In this document: positions 24,117-33,398 of the stretch, in pieces
How the letters are laid out: every line of letters starts with the position of its first letter
Position numbering within the stretch: the stretch's first letter is position 1
NCBI GenBank assembly: GCA_031556035.1
Contig: JAVBTT010000021.1
Location: 14,197 to 78,196 of the forward strand
From: JAVBTT01 sp031556035
GTDB taxonomy: Bacteria > Bacillota > Clostridia > Oscillospirales > UBA929
Direction of reading: 5' to 3'
DNA length: 64,000 nucleotides
Translations under genes and position numbers: made by a program
The notes under the pieces: model-generated
Databases searched by the model: none
Seen by the model: the letters and a program-made list of their open reading frames with translations, nothing else
What the model was told of the DNA's origin: nothing

Positions 24117-25310
24117 CTATCCTTTTATGAATTGTTCAAAGCGATCCATGCCCTTGCAGATATTCTCCATTGAGGTGGCATAGGACCAGCGCAGATACCC
24201 GTCTATTCCGAAGCTTTCGCAGGGCACGACGGCGACCATGGCCTTTTCCAGCAGCAGGGCGGCGAAATCGGACGCGGTATCAATCCTGACTCCGTGCAGG
24301 GACTTTCCAAGAAGCTCCCTGATGTTCATAAACAGGTAAAACGCTCCGTCCGGCTTAAGACAGCTCACGCCGTCCAGGGCGTTGACTCGCCCGACGAAAT
24401 AGTCCCTGCGCTTCTCAAAGGCCACGCGCATGGTTTCAACCGTGTCCTGGGGGCCGCTGAGCGCCTCCAGCGCCGCGAGCTGGGACATGGTAGCCGGCCC
24501 GGATGTGCTGTGTGACTGATAGGCTGCCATGACCTTGGATATCTCCGGGTTGGCACAGGCCCAGCCTATGCGCCAGCCGGTCATGGAAAAGCTCTTGGAC
24601 ACCCCGTTTATCAATACGGTAAGCTCCTTGACATCTTCTCCGAGGGCGGCGAAAGACGTATAGGCCAGCCCGTCAAACAGCAGCTTGTCGTATATCTCGT
24701 CCGCTATAACATATATGCCGTGCTTTACGCAGACGTCGGCGATAGCCCGCAGTTCGGCTTCGTTGTATACCATACCGGTGGGGTTTGAGGGCGAATTGAG
24801 AATCAGCGCCTTGGTTTTGGCGGTGACGGCGGCATCCAGCTTGGCCGGAGTGAGCTTGAAGCTTTCCGCCTCGGAGGTGTGGAGGACTATCGGCTTCGCC
24901 CCGGCCATGGCGATGGCCTCAGCGTAAGTGACCCAGTAGGGGGCGGGGAGTATGACCTCGTCGCCGGGGTCGCACAGCGTCATGAGAGCGATAAAAATGT
25001 TGTGCTTCGCGCCGGAAGATATGAGCACCTGGCTCGGGGCGTATTCGACGCCGTAATCGCGCATGATCTGTCCGCAGACAGCCTTACGCAGAGACTCAAG
25101 CCCGGAGGCGGGCGTGTACTTGGTCTGGTTGGACTGAATGGCCTTTATGCCGGCGGAGCTGATATTGTCCGGAGTGGGGAAATCGGGCTCGCCAGCGCCG
25201 AAGCCGACTACGTCGAGGCCGTCGGCCTGCATTTTCTTGAACATGGCGTCGATTTTCAGGGTGGCCGAGGCCTGCACGGCTGAGGCGATGCGGGAAATAG
25301 GCTTTTTCAT
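24117..25310 (-). CDS. Pyridoxal-phosphate aminotransferase, class I (aspartate aminotransferase type)
   Basis: Transfers amino groups between aspartate (or another amino acid) and 2-oxo acids. Marks of the class Ib enzymes are VVGFGAGEPDFPTPDNI, the ring-stacking region SSGAKHNIFIAL, LNSPSNPTGMVYNEAEL and the PLP lysine in LINGVSKSFSMTGWRIGWA. Length 397. The frame extends 13 codons upstream, but ATG 25310 has GGGAGA eight bases before it and fits the family start. Placed between the ECF gene and purB; aspartate metabolism links it to asnS and purB, but also to transamination of branched-chain oxo acids. Exact specificity uncertain. Confidence 0.9.
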   Translation of the reverse strand: MKKPISRIASAVQASATLKIDAMFKKMQADGLDVVGFGAGEPDFPTPDNISSAGIKAIQSNQTKYTPASGLESLRKAVCGQIMRDYGVEYAPSQVLISSGAKHNIFIALMTLCDPGDEVILPAPYWVTYAEAIAMAGAKPIVLHTSEAESFKLTPAKLDAAVTAKTKALILNSPSNPTGMVYNEAELRAIADVCVKHGIYVIADEIYDKLLFDGLAYTSFAALGEDVKELTVLINGVSKSFSMTGWRIGWACANPEISKVMAAYQSHSTSGPATMSQLAALEALSGPQDTVETMRVAFEKRRDYFVGRVNALDGVSCLKPDGAFYLFMNIRELLGKSLHGVRIDTASDFAALLLEKAMVAVVPCESFGIDGYLRWSYATSMENICKGMDRFEQFIKG

Positions 25311-25361
25311 AAACAGTCTCCCTACCGTAAAGAGTTTTTGATACTTCAAGCTGTATAGACG

Positions 25362-25994
25362 CTAAACTTTTTGCCTTTTCATAACCTCAATCAATACCCG
25401 GCCTATCAGGACGGTGAGGACTCCCGCCACAGCGGCCTCTATAAGACCGTTGAGGCTTATTATGCCCATGATAATGTCCCAAAGTGCGCTGATTGAGATG
25501 CCGGCGGCGTCCGAGTAGGATTCGCGGAAGAAGAGGAATACCCCGCCAAGGACAAGAATTGTATTCGCCAGAGACGCGCTGACCCCGGCAACCGCCAGGG
25601 ACACGACCTTGGGCATCCTGCCCACACTGTCAAAGCCTTTGAAAATCAGAGCAGCCGTAATACCGACCAGTATTCTCGGCACAAAACAGATCACGAGGCT
25701 CCAGCCGTTGCCGTGAAAGGCGCCTCCCTGATAAAACGGGGAGTAAAGAGGGGATTCTATCGGGCTTGGAAGCAGGAAGGTGGCGTTAATGAGCGAGGTG
25801 AGGCCGAAGAAAAATCCCACAAGAGCGCCGGAGCGCCAGCCGAGCAGGACACCGGCAAGTATAACCGGTATATGCATGACCGTTATCGCCATGGTCGGGT
25901 TTGCCCTTATATACCCTATATTGGGGATAAGACCGATGGCGAGCTCAATGGCCACGAACATCGAGACAATTGCGAGTCTTTTTGTATTTTTCAT
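25362..25994 (-). CDS. ECF transporter S component (substrate-binding membrane subunit)
   Basis: Vitamin or cofactor-binding subunit of an energy-coupling factor importer, six helices in 210 residues. It has the usual N-terminus MKNTKRLAIVSMFVAIELAI, a helix-1 motif that docks to EcfT, and the loop NPTMAITVMHIPVILAGVLLG, the pattern NPTM...HIPVI of the folate/pantothenate-like S proteins. ATG 25994 is preferred to 26003 because GGGGGTGCAGAGA precedes it. The energising genes ecfA, ecfA' and ecfT are not in this window, so it must share a module. No riboswitch fits in the 41-base gap after asnS. Substrate unknown. Confidence 0.85.
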   Translation of the reverse strand: MKNTKRLAIVSMFVAIELAIGLIPNIGYIRANPTMAITVMHIPVILAGVLLGWRSGALVGFFFGLTSLINATFLLPSPIESPLYSPFYQGGAFHGNGWSLVICFVPRILVGITAALIFKGFDSVGRMPKVVSLAVAGVSASLANTILVLGGVFLFFRESYSDAAGISISALWDIIMGIISLNGLIEAAVAGVLTVLIGRVLIEVMKRQKV

Positions 25995-26035
25995 TCTCTG
26001 CACCCCCGTTAAACACGCTCTTTTTTAGAATGTCG

Positions 26036-27397
26036 TCAAAACTCAGCGTTACCGGGCGTTCTCGGAAACGCGATCACGTCGCGTATGTTGGCCATTCCCG
26101 TCAAATACATGAGCATGCGCTCAAAGCCCAGTCCGTAGCCCGCGTGCTTGGTTGAGCCGTATTTGCGCAGGTCGAGATACCACTTGTAGTTTTCAAGCTC
26201 AAGACCAAGCTCGTTTACGCGCTCTAGCAATCTGTCGTAGCGCTCCTCACGCTGGCTGCCGCCGATGAGCTCGCCGACGGCCGGTACCAGCAGATCCATG
26301 GCGGCCACCGTTTTTCCGTCGTCGTTCAGGCGCATATAAAAAGCCTTGATCTCCTTGGGGTAGTCCGTCACGAACACCGGGCGCCCAACCACCTTCTCGG
26401 TCAGGTAACGCTCGTGCTCGGTCTGGAGGTCGCAGCCCCAGAACACCGGATACTGGAAGCCGTCAGAGTTTTTTTCCAGGTGGGATATAGCTTCGGTGTA
26501 GGTCATGCGTGCAAATTCGGAGTTGAGCACAAAGTTGAGGCGCTCAAGGAGGCCGGTGTCTATAAAGCCGTTGAAAAATGCCATCTCGTCCGGGCAGCGT
26601 TCCAGTACGCGCCGGATTACATGCTTCACCATGTCCTCGGCAAGCCTCATGTCGTCGTTTAGGTCGGCAAAGGCTATTTCGGGCTCGATCATCCAGAACT
26701 CGGCGGCATGGCGCGGGGTGTTGGACTTTTCCGCGCGGAAGGTGGGGCCGAAGGTGTAGGTTTTGGAATAGGCCTGCGCGAACGTCTCGGCCTCCAGCTG
26801 GCCGGTGACGGTAAGACCGGTGAACTGCCCGAAAAAGTCCTTCGAGAAGTCGTTTTCGCCGGGCGCAAGGGTTGATACGCGGAACATCTCGCCCGCGCCC
26901 TCGCCGTCGCTGGCGGTGATGATCGGGGTGTGGGCATAGACAAAGCCCCGGTCATGGAAAAACTCGTGGATGGCGAACGCCGCCTCGCTGCGCACCCGGA
27001 ACACCGCCTGAAACGTGTTGGTTCTCGGGCGCAAATGCGCGATGGTGCGCAGGAACTCGAAGCTGTGCCGTTTTTTTTGAAGCGGATAGTCAGGCGGGCA
27101 TTCGCCTTCAACCGCCAAGCTTGTTGCCCTGATCTCAAACGGCTGCTTGGCGTCCGGGGTGAGCAACAGGGTGCCGCTGACGACCACCGCGGAGCCAATA
27201 CCGAGCTTAACCGCCTTTTCAAAGTCCGGATTGCCGCTGTCGATCACCGCCTGCACGCTCTTGACGGTGCTGCCGTCGCTGAGCTCAAGGAAGCCGACGA
27301 CCTTGGAGTCGCGCACGGTGCGAAGCCAGCCGCAGACGGTGACGTCCGCGCCTGAATACTCCTGCGCCTTTTTATAAAGCTCGGATATGGCGGTCAT
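26036..27397 (-). CDS. asnS: Asparaginyl-tRNA synthetase
   Basis: Class IIb synthetase charging tRNA-Asn. An N-terminal OB-fold (VTVCGWLRTVRDSKVVGFLELSDGS begins it) binds the anticodon; the catalytic core holds motif 2 region SNTPRHAAEFWMIEPEIAFA and motif 3 GYGLGFERMLMYLTG near the end, followed by NIRDVIAFPRTPG. Length 453. GGAGGGGTTACTC precedes the ATG. Inserted in the leucine operon array, 17 bases after leuB. Presence of a direct AsnRS means that asparagine charging does not depend on the GatCAB route alone. Confidence 0.97.
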   Translation of the reverse strand: MTAISELYKKAQEYSGADVTVCGWLRTVRDSKVVGFLELSDGSTVKSVQAVIDSGNPDFEKAVKLGIGSAVVVSGTLLLTPDAKQPFEIRATSLAVEGECPPDYPLQKKRHSFEFLRTIAHLRPRTNTFQAVFRVRSEAAFAIHEFFHDRGFVYAHTPIITASDGEGAGEMFRVSTLAPGENDFSKDFFGQFTGLTVTGQLEAETFAQAYSKTYTFGPTFRAEKSNTPRHAAEFWMIEPEIAFADLNDDMRLAEDMVKHVIRRVLERCPDEMAFFNGFIDTGLLERLNFVLNSEFARMTYTEAISHLEKNSDGFQYPVFWGCDLQTEHERYLTEKVVGRPVFVTDYPKEIKAFYMRLNDDGKTVAAMDLLVPAVGELIGGSQREERYDRLLERVNELGLELENYKWYLDLRKYGSTKHAGYGLGFERMLMYLTGMANIRDVIAFPRTPGNAEF

Positions 27398-27414
27398 GAG
27401 TAACCCCTCCTATA

Positions 27415-28479
27415 TTATATGTGTTTTATCAGATTGCTTTTAATTTTTTCTCCCACTTCCCGCGTCCCGGCGCCGCCGCCGAGATCGGGGGTGAGGAATT
27501 TTTCGCGGAGCGTTTTTTCCACCGCGCGTTCGACGCAATCCGCGGCGGCGTCCTGCGAAAGGCCGTGGCGCAGAAGCATTGCAGCGGACAGCACAGCCGC
27601 TATGGGATTTGCCAGATTTCTGCCGGCTATATCCGGAGCCGAGCCGTGAACCGGCTCGAAAAGCCCTGGAGTGTCCGGCATACCCAGGCTGGCGGACGGC
27701 AGGAGGCCGATTGAGCCGCATACCGCCCCTGCCTCGTCCGAGAGGATGTCGCCAAACATGTTCTCTGTCACAATGACGTCGAACTGCGCGGGGGTTAATA
27801 CAAGCTGCATCGCCGCGTTGTCGACAAGCATATGTGAAAGCTCAACGTCGGGATATTCCCGGGAAAGGCGAACTGCCGTCTCCCTCCATAGGCGGGAGGA
27901 CTCCAGCACGTTGGCCTTGTCCACGCTGGTGAGCTTTTTGCGGCGGCGTCCCGCGGCCTCGAACGCGACCCGGCATACCCGCTCAATTTCGGCCTCGCTG
28001 TAAGTCATCGTGTCGTATGCCGTCATGTTGCCGTACTCGTCGCTGAAGAGGCCGCTTTTCCCAAAGTAAAGCCCCCCGGTCAGCTCCCTGACTATGAGTA
28101 TGTCTATGGGGGACGGGGCTTTAAGGGGAGACATTGAAGCAAGCCCCGGCCATATTTTTGCCGGGCGCAGATTGGCGAATACGCCGAGTCCGGCGCGAAG
28201 CTTGAGGAGCCCCTGCTCGGGCCTGACGTGAGACAGCTCCCACTCAGGGCCGCCAACCGCGCCCATCAGGACGGCGTCCGAGGCTTTGCAGGCGTCCAAT
28301 ACCTCGTCTGTCAAGGGGACTCCGTGCCGCTCTATAGAGCAGCCTCCGAACAGATAATCCCGGCGTTCAAACCTGATGCCGTACAGCTCTCCGGCGGCGT
28401 CGAGCACGTCAAGCGCGGCGGCGGTTACCTCCGGGCCTATGCCGTCACCGGGCAGTACAACCAGCCTGAAGCTACGCAT
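27415..28479 (-). CDS. leuB: 3-isopropylmalate dehydrogenase
   Basis: Oxidatively decarboxylates 3-isopropylmalate to 2-oxoisocaproate; also handles 3-methylmalate in the citramalate route to 2-oxobutyrate. Features: LVVLPGDGIGPEVTAAALDV at the start, MGAVGGPEW, the substrate motif VRELTGGLYFGKSG, and LSDEAGAVCGSIGLLPSASLG with FEPVHGSAPDIAGRNLANPI for NAD. ATG 28479 overlaps the leuD stop by eight bases; the frame also allows a GTG at 28488. Length 354. Last of the leu genes, followed by asnS. Confidence 0.96.
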   Translation of the reverse strand: MRSFRLVVLPGDGIGPEVTAAALDVLDAAGELYGIRFERRDYLFGGCSIERHGVPLTDEVLDACKASDAVLMGAVGGPEWELSHVRPEQGLLKLRAGLGVFANLRPAKIWPGLASMSPLKAPSPIDILIVRELTGGLYFGKSGLFSDEYGNMTAYDTMTYSEAEIERVCRVAFEAAGRRRKKLTSVDKANVLESSRLWRETAVRLSREYPDVELSHMLVDNAAMQLVLTPAQFDVIVTENMFGDILSDEAGAVCGSIGLLPSASLGMPDTPGLFEPVHGSAPDIAGRNLANPIAAVLSAAMLLRHGLSQDAAADCVERAVEKTLREKFLTPDLGGGAGTREVGEKIKSNLIKHI

Positions 28480-28951
28480 GGCTGCCACCCCGCGCTATTG
28501 ATTCCAGCAGACCGCCCGCGCTGATTATGCGGCGGATGAAATCCGGCATTGGCGCAGCGGAAAAGCGGGTGCCGTCTACAATGATTTCGCCGGAGGCGAG
28601 ATCAAGCGATACCGTCGAGTCGGGCCTGACGGCGGAAACCGCGGCAGGGCATTCCAGTATGGGCAGACCGATATTGATGGCATTGCGGTAGAATATCCGC
28701 GCAAAGCTTTTGGCCACCACGGCTGATATTCCGGACTCCTTGATCGCGAGCGGCGCATGCTCCCGGGAGGAGCCGCAGCCGAAGTTTTCCCCGGCAAATA
28801 TTATATCACCATTTTGCGCGGCTTTGGAATAATTTTCATCAAAGTCAATAAAGCAATAACGCGAAAGCTCTGAGGGTACGGACGTGTACAGGTAACGCGC
28901 GGGTATGATGGCGTCGGTGTCCACATTGTCGCCGTATATAAAAATATTCAT
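28472..28951 (-). CDS. leuD: 3-isopropylmalate dehydratase small subunit
   Basis: Swivelling subunit of isopropylmalate isomerase, paired with LeuC. MNIFIYGDNVDTDAIIPARY at the start, FAGENFGCGSSREHAPLAIK in the middle and the AFARIFYRNAINIGLP-like block (SFARIFYRNAINIGLP) are diagnostic. Length 159, as in the short LeuD of the archaeal/Clostridial type. Its start overlaps the leuC stop by four bases and its stop overlaps leuB, so leuCDB are translationally coupled. Confidence 0.96.
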   Translation of the reverse strand: MNIFIYGDNVDTDAIIPARYLYTSVPSELSRYCFIDFDENYSKAAQNGDIIFAGENFGCGSSREHAPLAIKESGISAVVAKSFARIFYRNAINIGLPILECPAAVSAVRPDSTVSLDLASGEIIVDGTRFSAAPMPDFIRRIISAGGLLESIARGGSHA

Positions 28952-30201
28952 TGTGTCACCCCTGACGGATCGGTCAGCTCACCCGCTATAGCTGTCGCGG
29001 CCGCGACAGCGGGGGAGACAAGATAGACCTCGGATTTCGCGTGGCCCATCCGGCCCTGAAAATTCCGGTTTGTTGTGGCCGCGCAGCGCTCTCCATCCGC
29101 CAGTATGCCCATATGTCCGCCCAGGCACGGGCCGCAGGTCGGGGTGGAGACGGCGGCCCCTGCCTCTATAAAGGCTTCGATGAGCCCCAGCCTGAGCGCG
29201 TCCAGATATATCCTCTGCGTGGCGGGAATAATTATACACCGCACTCCCTTTGCGACCCTGCGCCCGCGCATCAGCTCCGCGGCGAGCTTTAAATCCTCCA
29301 GCCGCCCGTTTGTGCATGAGCCGATCACGACCTGATTGACCGAGATTACGCCGGCGTCCCTGACCCTGCGCACGTTGCCGGGGGATGGCGGAAGCGCAAC
29401 TACCGGGGAGAGACCGCCAAGGTCGATTCTGACCGTACGCGCGTATTCGGCATCGGGACCCGGCTTATAAACATTATATTTCCTGCTCACCCTGTCCTTA
29501 ATATAGCCGAGCGTCTTTTCGTCAACCTGGAATATCCCGTTCTTGGCCCCGCACTCAATCGCCATGTTCGCGATAGTGAACCTGTCGTCCATCGACAGCG
29601 CTTCGGCCCCGAAAAACTCAAGGGAGGAGTAACGCGCGCCGTCCACTCCGAGTATACCGATCAGCGTCAGAATAATGTCCTTGCCGGTCACGTATTTTCG
29701 CGGGCTGCCGGACAGCTCCACCTTAATGGCGTCCGGAATCCTGAGCCAGATTTTGCCTGTCGCCATTCCGGCGGCCATGTCCGTGCTGCCGGAGCCGGTG
29801 GAAAAAGCGCCGAGTGCTCCGTAGGTGCAGGTGTGGCTGTCCGCCCCGAGTATCAGCTCCCCCGGGGCGGCGAGGCCTCTTTCGGGTATCAGCGCGTGTT
29901 CTATTCCCATATCGCCAACGTCGAAGAAGTTTGCGATGCCGTGCTTTTTCGCGAAATCCCGAACCCCGGCGCACTGCGCGGCGCTCTGAATATCCTTGTT
30001 GGGGGTGAAGTGATCCAGCACAAGCGCGATTTTGTCCCTGTCAAACACGCTGTCCAGCCCGTGCCTCGCCATTTCCCTGATGGCGACCGGGGCAGTGATA
30101 TCGTTGCCCAGAACCAGGTCGAGGTCGGCCTCAATAAGCTGGCCCGGCTCAACGTTCTCCTGGCCGGAGTGAGCCGCCAGAATCTGCTGGGTCATTGTCA
30201 T
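28948..30201 (-). CDS. leuC: 3-isopropylmalate dehydratase large subunit
   Basis: Aconitase-type subunit carrying the 4Fe-4S cluster; with LeuD it isomerises 2- and 3-isopropylmalate and also citramalate to 3-methylmalate. Visible are the substrate block GADSHTCTYGALGAFSTG and the cluster cysteines in VIGSCTNGRLEDL and PTCGPCLGGHMG. Length 417 fits the short LeuC subfamily, not the 460-residue enterobacterial one. Starts two bases after the cimA stop; overlaps leuD by four bases. Confidence 0.96.
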   Translation of the reverse strand: MTMTQQILAAHSGQENVEPGQLIEADLDLVLGNDITAPVAIREMARHGLDSVFDRDKIALVLDHFTPNKDIQSAAQCAGVRDFAKKHGIANFFDVGDMGIEHALIPERGLAAPGELILGADSHTCTYGALGAFSTGSGSTDMAAGMATGKIWLRIPDAIKVELSGSPRKYVTGKDIILTLIGILGVDGARYSSLEFFGAEALSMDDRFTIANMAIECGAKNGIFQVDEKTLGYIKDRVSRKYNVYKPGPDAEYARTVRIDLGGLSPVVALPPSPGNVRRVRDAGVISVNQVVIGSCTNGRLEDLKLAAELMRGRRVAKGVRCIIIPATQRIYLDALRLGLIEAFIEAGAAVSTPTCGPCLGGHMGILADGERCAATTNRNFQGRMGHAKSEVYLVSPAVAAATAIAGELTDPSGVTQ

Positions 30202-30203
30202 GT

Positions 30204-31754
30204 TCAGGTCCTCCCTCCTCCGGCAAGCTTATACTCCACAGAGTCGGACAGAGCCTGCCAGCTCGCGTGTATGATGTCGGTGGATACTCCCACCGTGCTC
30301 CAGATGCCTGTGCCGTCGGATGAGGTGATCAAAACCCTGACCTGCGCGGCGGTGGCCTCCTGTGGATTGAGTACGCGAACCTTATAGTCGATCAGGCGCA
30401 TGTCCCTGACCTCTCTATAAAACGGGGAGAGTGCGTCCCTCAGCGCGCTGTCCAGCGCGTGCACGGGGCCGTCGCCCTCGCCGCAGGCGAGGCGCTCCTC
30501 GCCGCCCACCCGTATCTTGACAAGCGCGCTGGCCTTTACCGTGTCCGCGCCGTCCTGCTCGCTGAAGGTTTTGAAATAGACCAGATCGAAAAATGGGCTG
30601 TAAAGCCCGAGCTGGCGGCGAGCCAGCAGCTCAAAGCTGGCTTCGGCAGACTCGTAGGCGTATCCGGCCTTTTCTCGTGTCTTTAATGTATCGGCAAGAG
30701 CCGAGAGCTCCGGGGAGCTTTTGGCAAGCTCCGGGGCCATATGGCGTATCCTGTCCAGAAGCTGTGTTCTGCCGCTGAGCTCGGAGGTCAGCGTGCGCCT
30801 TTGATTGCCGACCAGCTCGGGGGGCATGTGCTCAAAGGTGGCCGGATTCTTCAGCACCGCGTCTATATGCATCCCCGCCTTGTGCGCGAACGCGCTCCGG
30901 CCGACAAAGGGCTGGGCGGGGGAGAGGGTGAGGTTGGCGATGTCGGCCACGCCGCGCGCGGTGCGCGTCAGCTCGGAGAGGTCAGCGCCGAGCTCGTAGC
31001 CCAGCTTGCCCTTGAGGGCGGCTATGACGGTCGCAAGATTGGCGTTTCCGCAGCGCTCGCCGTTTCCGCATAGCGTGCCCTGCACATGCCGGGCGCCGGC
31101 GCGGACGGCCGCGATGGAGTTCGCCGCCGCGAGCTCCATATCGTTGTGCGCGTGTATGCCGACCGGAAGGCTGTATCGCTTAGCGGCGCAGGCCACAAGC
31201 TCTTCCAGCTCGCCCGTGAACTCGCCGCCGTTCGTGTCGCACAGCGTGAGTATATCCGCGCCGCCCATCGCCGCCGCCTCAAGGCAGCGAAAGGCGTATT
31301 CCGCGTTCTCTTTCGCGCCGTCGAAGAAGTGCTCCGCGTCGAAAATGACCTCGCGCCCCGCGTTTTTGGCGCAGCGGCAGCTCTCCTCGATCATCCGCAG
31401 ATTTTCCGAGGGAGAACACCGCAGCACATGGTCGACGTGCAGGAGCGACGCCTTGCCAAAGAGCACGATCACAGGGGCTGAGGTAGCCAGAAGGGACTGG
31501 AGGTTCTCATCCTCCGCCGGGGACATGCCCTTGCGCACCGTGGGGCCGAACGCAGCCAGCTTTGCCCTGTTCAGTGACGGATTGCGGGCGAAAAGCTCCA
31601 TGTCCTTTGGGTTTGAGGGCTGGCCAGCCTCTATATAGTCGACCCCGAGGGAATCCAGCAGGCCGATAATCTCCAGCTTGTCCCGAAGCGAGAACGAGAC
31701 ACCCTCCGCCTGCGCCCCGTCGCGCAGGGTGGTGTCAAGCACGGTCACGCGCAT
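30204..31754 (-). CDS. cimA: (R)-Citramalate synthase
   Basis: Condenses pyruvate and acetyl-CoA to citramalate, giving a threonine-independent route to 2-oxobutyrate for isoleucine. The DRE-TIM barrel starts VTVLDTTLRDGAQAEGVSFS and has HAHNDMELAAANSIAAVRAG with QGTLCGNGERCGNANL, the latter typical of CimA rather than LeuA. A C-terminal LeuA-type allosteric domain follows (about residues 400-516), usually sensing isoleucine. ATG 31754 shares a base with the leuA stop (TGATG). Length 516. Its product uses the LeuCDB enzymes encoded next. Confidence 0.92.
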   Translation of the reverse strand: MRVTVLDTTLRDGAQAEGVSFSLRDKLEIIGLLDSLGVDYIEAGQPSNPKDMELFARNPSLNRAKLAAFGPTVRKGMSPAEDENLQSLLATSAPVIVLFGKASLLHVDHVLRCSPSENLRMIEESCRCAKNAGREVIFDAEHFFDGAKENAEYAFRCLEAAAMGGADILTLCDTNGGEFTGELEELVACAAKRYSLPVGIHAHNDMELAAANSIAAVRAGARHVQGTLCGNGERCGNANLATVIAALKGKLGYELGADLSELTRTARGVADIANLTLSPAQPFVGRSAFAHKAGMHIDAVLKNPATFEHMPPELVGNQRRTLTSELSGRTQLLDRIRHMAPELAKSSPELSALADTLKTREKAGYAYESAEASFELLARRQLGLYSPFFDLVYFKTFSEQDGADTVKASALVKIRVGGEERLACGEGDGPVHALDSALRDALSPFYREVRDMRLIDYKVRVLNPQEATAAQVRVLITSSDGTGIWSTVGVSTDIIHASWQALSDSVEYKLAGGGRT

Positions 31755-33268
31755 CACTCCGCGCCCCCCATCAGACACTTGTTGACGGCGTTGACGTATG
31801 CCTTGATTGACGCCTCAATCACGTCGGTGGACAGGCCGCGCCCGGTGTATATCCTGCCCATGCTGGACACCCGTACAAGTGCCTCACCCAGGGCGTCCCC
31901 GCCCTCGGTGATCGAGTGCAGCGAGTAGTTTTCCAGCTTGTAGCGCCCGCCCGCGATGGCGTTTATCGCCTTGAACGCCGCGTCCACCGGGCCGTCCCCC
32001 ATCTCGACGCGCTGGACGACAGAGTCCCCGCAGGTGAGCTTGATTATCGCGGTGGAGTCAATGGTGTTGCCCGAGTTGATCACAAAGCTCTCAAGCCTGT
32101 AAAGGCCGAAGTCCTCGTCCGCCTCGTTTTTCATAAGCGCGATGATGTCCAGGTCCGAAACAGTTTTTTTCTTGTCCGCCAGCACCTTGAAGCTGGCGAA
32201 GGCCTCGTCCAGCTCCTCTTTGGATACGGAGAAGCCCAGCGCCTCCAGCCGCTCCTCGAATGCGTGACGCCCCGAGTGCTTGCCCAGCACCATGCGGTTC
32301 TGCGGGATTCCCAGCGCCTCGGGACGCATGATTTCGTATGTCTCGGGGTTTGCCATGACGCCGTGCTGGTGTATGCCGGCCTCATGCGCGAACGCGTTGG
32401 CCCCGATGACGGCCTTATTGGGAGGGATGGGAAGCCCGGTGATTGTCTGAATGAGCCGCGAGGCCCTGTATATCTGAGTTGTGTCTACATCACAGGATAC
32501 GTCAAGGGTTGAGCCGCGGGTGACAATGGCCATGACAACCTCCTCGAGCGGGGTGTTGCCGGCCCGCTCGCCGATGCCGTTCAGAGTGCACTCGACCTGG
32601 GATGCCCCTGCCGCCACGCCGGAGATCGAGTTCGCGGTCGCCATGCCGAGGTCATTGTGGCAGTGCGCGGAGATGACGACCTTATCGGCGCCCGGGCAGC
32701 TTGACAGCACATCCCGAACTATACGGTAGTATTCGTTGGGTGTGATGTAGCCCACCGTGTCCGGGATATTTATAACGGTCGCGCCAGCCTCAATGACCGC
32801 AGAAAATATGCGGCGCAAAAACACCGGATCCGAGCGGCAGGCGTCCTCGGCGGAAAACTGTACTCCCTCGCAGAAGCGCCTTGCGTATTTCACAGCGCCC
32901 ACAGCCTGCTCCAGCACCTGCTCCGGCGTCATTTTCAGCTTGGCGCGCATGTGAATGGGGGAGGTGGCCAGAAAGAGGTGGATAAGAGGGGAGACCGCTC
33001 CGCTGAGCGCGTCACGTGCGGCGTCGATGTCCTTTTCAACGCAACGGCACAGAGAGGCCACCCGGCAGCCCTTGATCTGCTCTGACACCGCTTTGACCGC
33101 CGCTAAGTCGCCGGGAGAGGCGATGGCGAAGCCGGCCTCTATGCAGTCCACCCGAAGCCGCTCGAGCTGGCGGGCCACCTCAAGCTTTTCGGAGATGTCC
33201 ATGGAGCAGCCCGGCGCCTGCTCGCCGTCCCTGAGGGTGGTGTCGAATATGCTGATCTTCATGCCCAT
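31754..33268 (-). CDS. leuA: 2-Isopropylmalate synthase
   Basis: First committed step of leucine synthesis, from 2-oxoisovalerate and acetyl-CoA. The barrel starts MGMKISIFDTTLRDGEQAPG and includes ISAHCHNDLGMATANSI with the metal-binding histidines and NGIGERAGNTPLEEV. A C-terminal regulatory domain (from about residue 390) should bind leucine. Length 504. The frame is open to 33337, but ATG 33268 is preceded by AAGGAG at nine bases. First gene of the leuA-cimA-leuCDB operon, with its promoter at 33389-33417 and a leader of about 115 bases. Confidence 0.95.
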   Translation of the reverse strand: MGMKISIFDTTLRDGEQAPGCSMDISEKLEVARQLERLRVDCIEAGFAIASPGDLAAVKAVSEQIKGCRVASLCRCVEKDIDAARDALSGAVSPLIHLFLATSPIHMRAKLKMTPEQVLEQAVGAVKYARRFCEGVQFSAEDACRSDPVFLRRIFSAVIEAGATVINIPDTVGYITPNEYYRIVRDVLSSCPGADKVVISAHCHNDLGMATANSISGVAAGASQVECTLNGIGERAGNTPLEEVVMAIVTRGSTLDVSCDVDTTQIYRASRLIQTITGLPIPPNKAVIGANAFAHEAGIHQHGVMANPETYEIMRPEALGIPQNRMVLGKHSGRHAFEERLEALGFSVSKEELDEAFASFKVLADKKKTVSDLDIIALMKNEADEDFGLYRLESFVINSGNTIDSTAIIKLTCGDSVVQRVEMGDGPVDAAFKAINAIAGGRYKLENYSLHSITEGGDALGEALVRVSSMGRIYTGRGLSTDVIEASIKAYVNAVNKCLMGGAE

Positions 33269-33281
33269 GCTTCCGTACTCC

Positions 33282-33359
33282 TTATATAAAACATTGCGTG
33301 TGAGTAGGGACGGCACCCCTCGGCGTCCCGCGTGCAATCAGAGGGACGTGCGAAATCAT
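33282..33359 (-). CDS. Possible 25-codon upstream ORF in the leuA leader
   Basis: Within the leuA leader an ATG at 33359, with AAGG eight bases before it, opens a frame of 25 codons (MISHVPLIARGTPRGAVPTH...) ending in TAA at 33282. That stop overlaps the AAGGAG site of leuA, so translation of the short frame could feed ribosomes to leuA. Only two branched-chain codons stand together, so it does not look like a classic leucine attenuator peptide. Inside it the DNA can fold as GGGACG / CGTCCC. Low confidence as a real gene. Confidence 0.3.
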   Translation of the reverse strand: MISHVPLIARGTPRGAVPTHTQCFI

Positions 33360-33369
33360 CTGAAAAACC

Positions 33370-33398
33370 TTGAAAAATATTATTTGATAGTATATACT
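33370..33398 (+). promoter_or_regulatory. Sigma-A promoter of pheST
   Basis: Plus strand TTGAAA (33370-33375), 17 bases, TATACT (33393-33398). It is divergent to, and interlocked with, the leuA promoter: both use the self-complementary AGTATATACT as -10 region, so polymerase can hardly occupy both at once. No T-box motif is seen in the 80-base leader. Confidence 0.7.
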
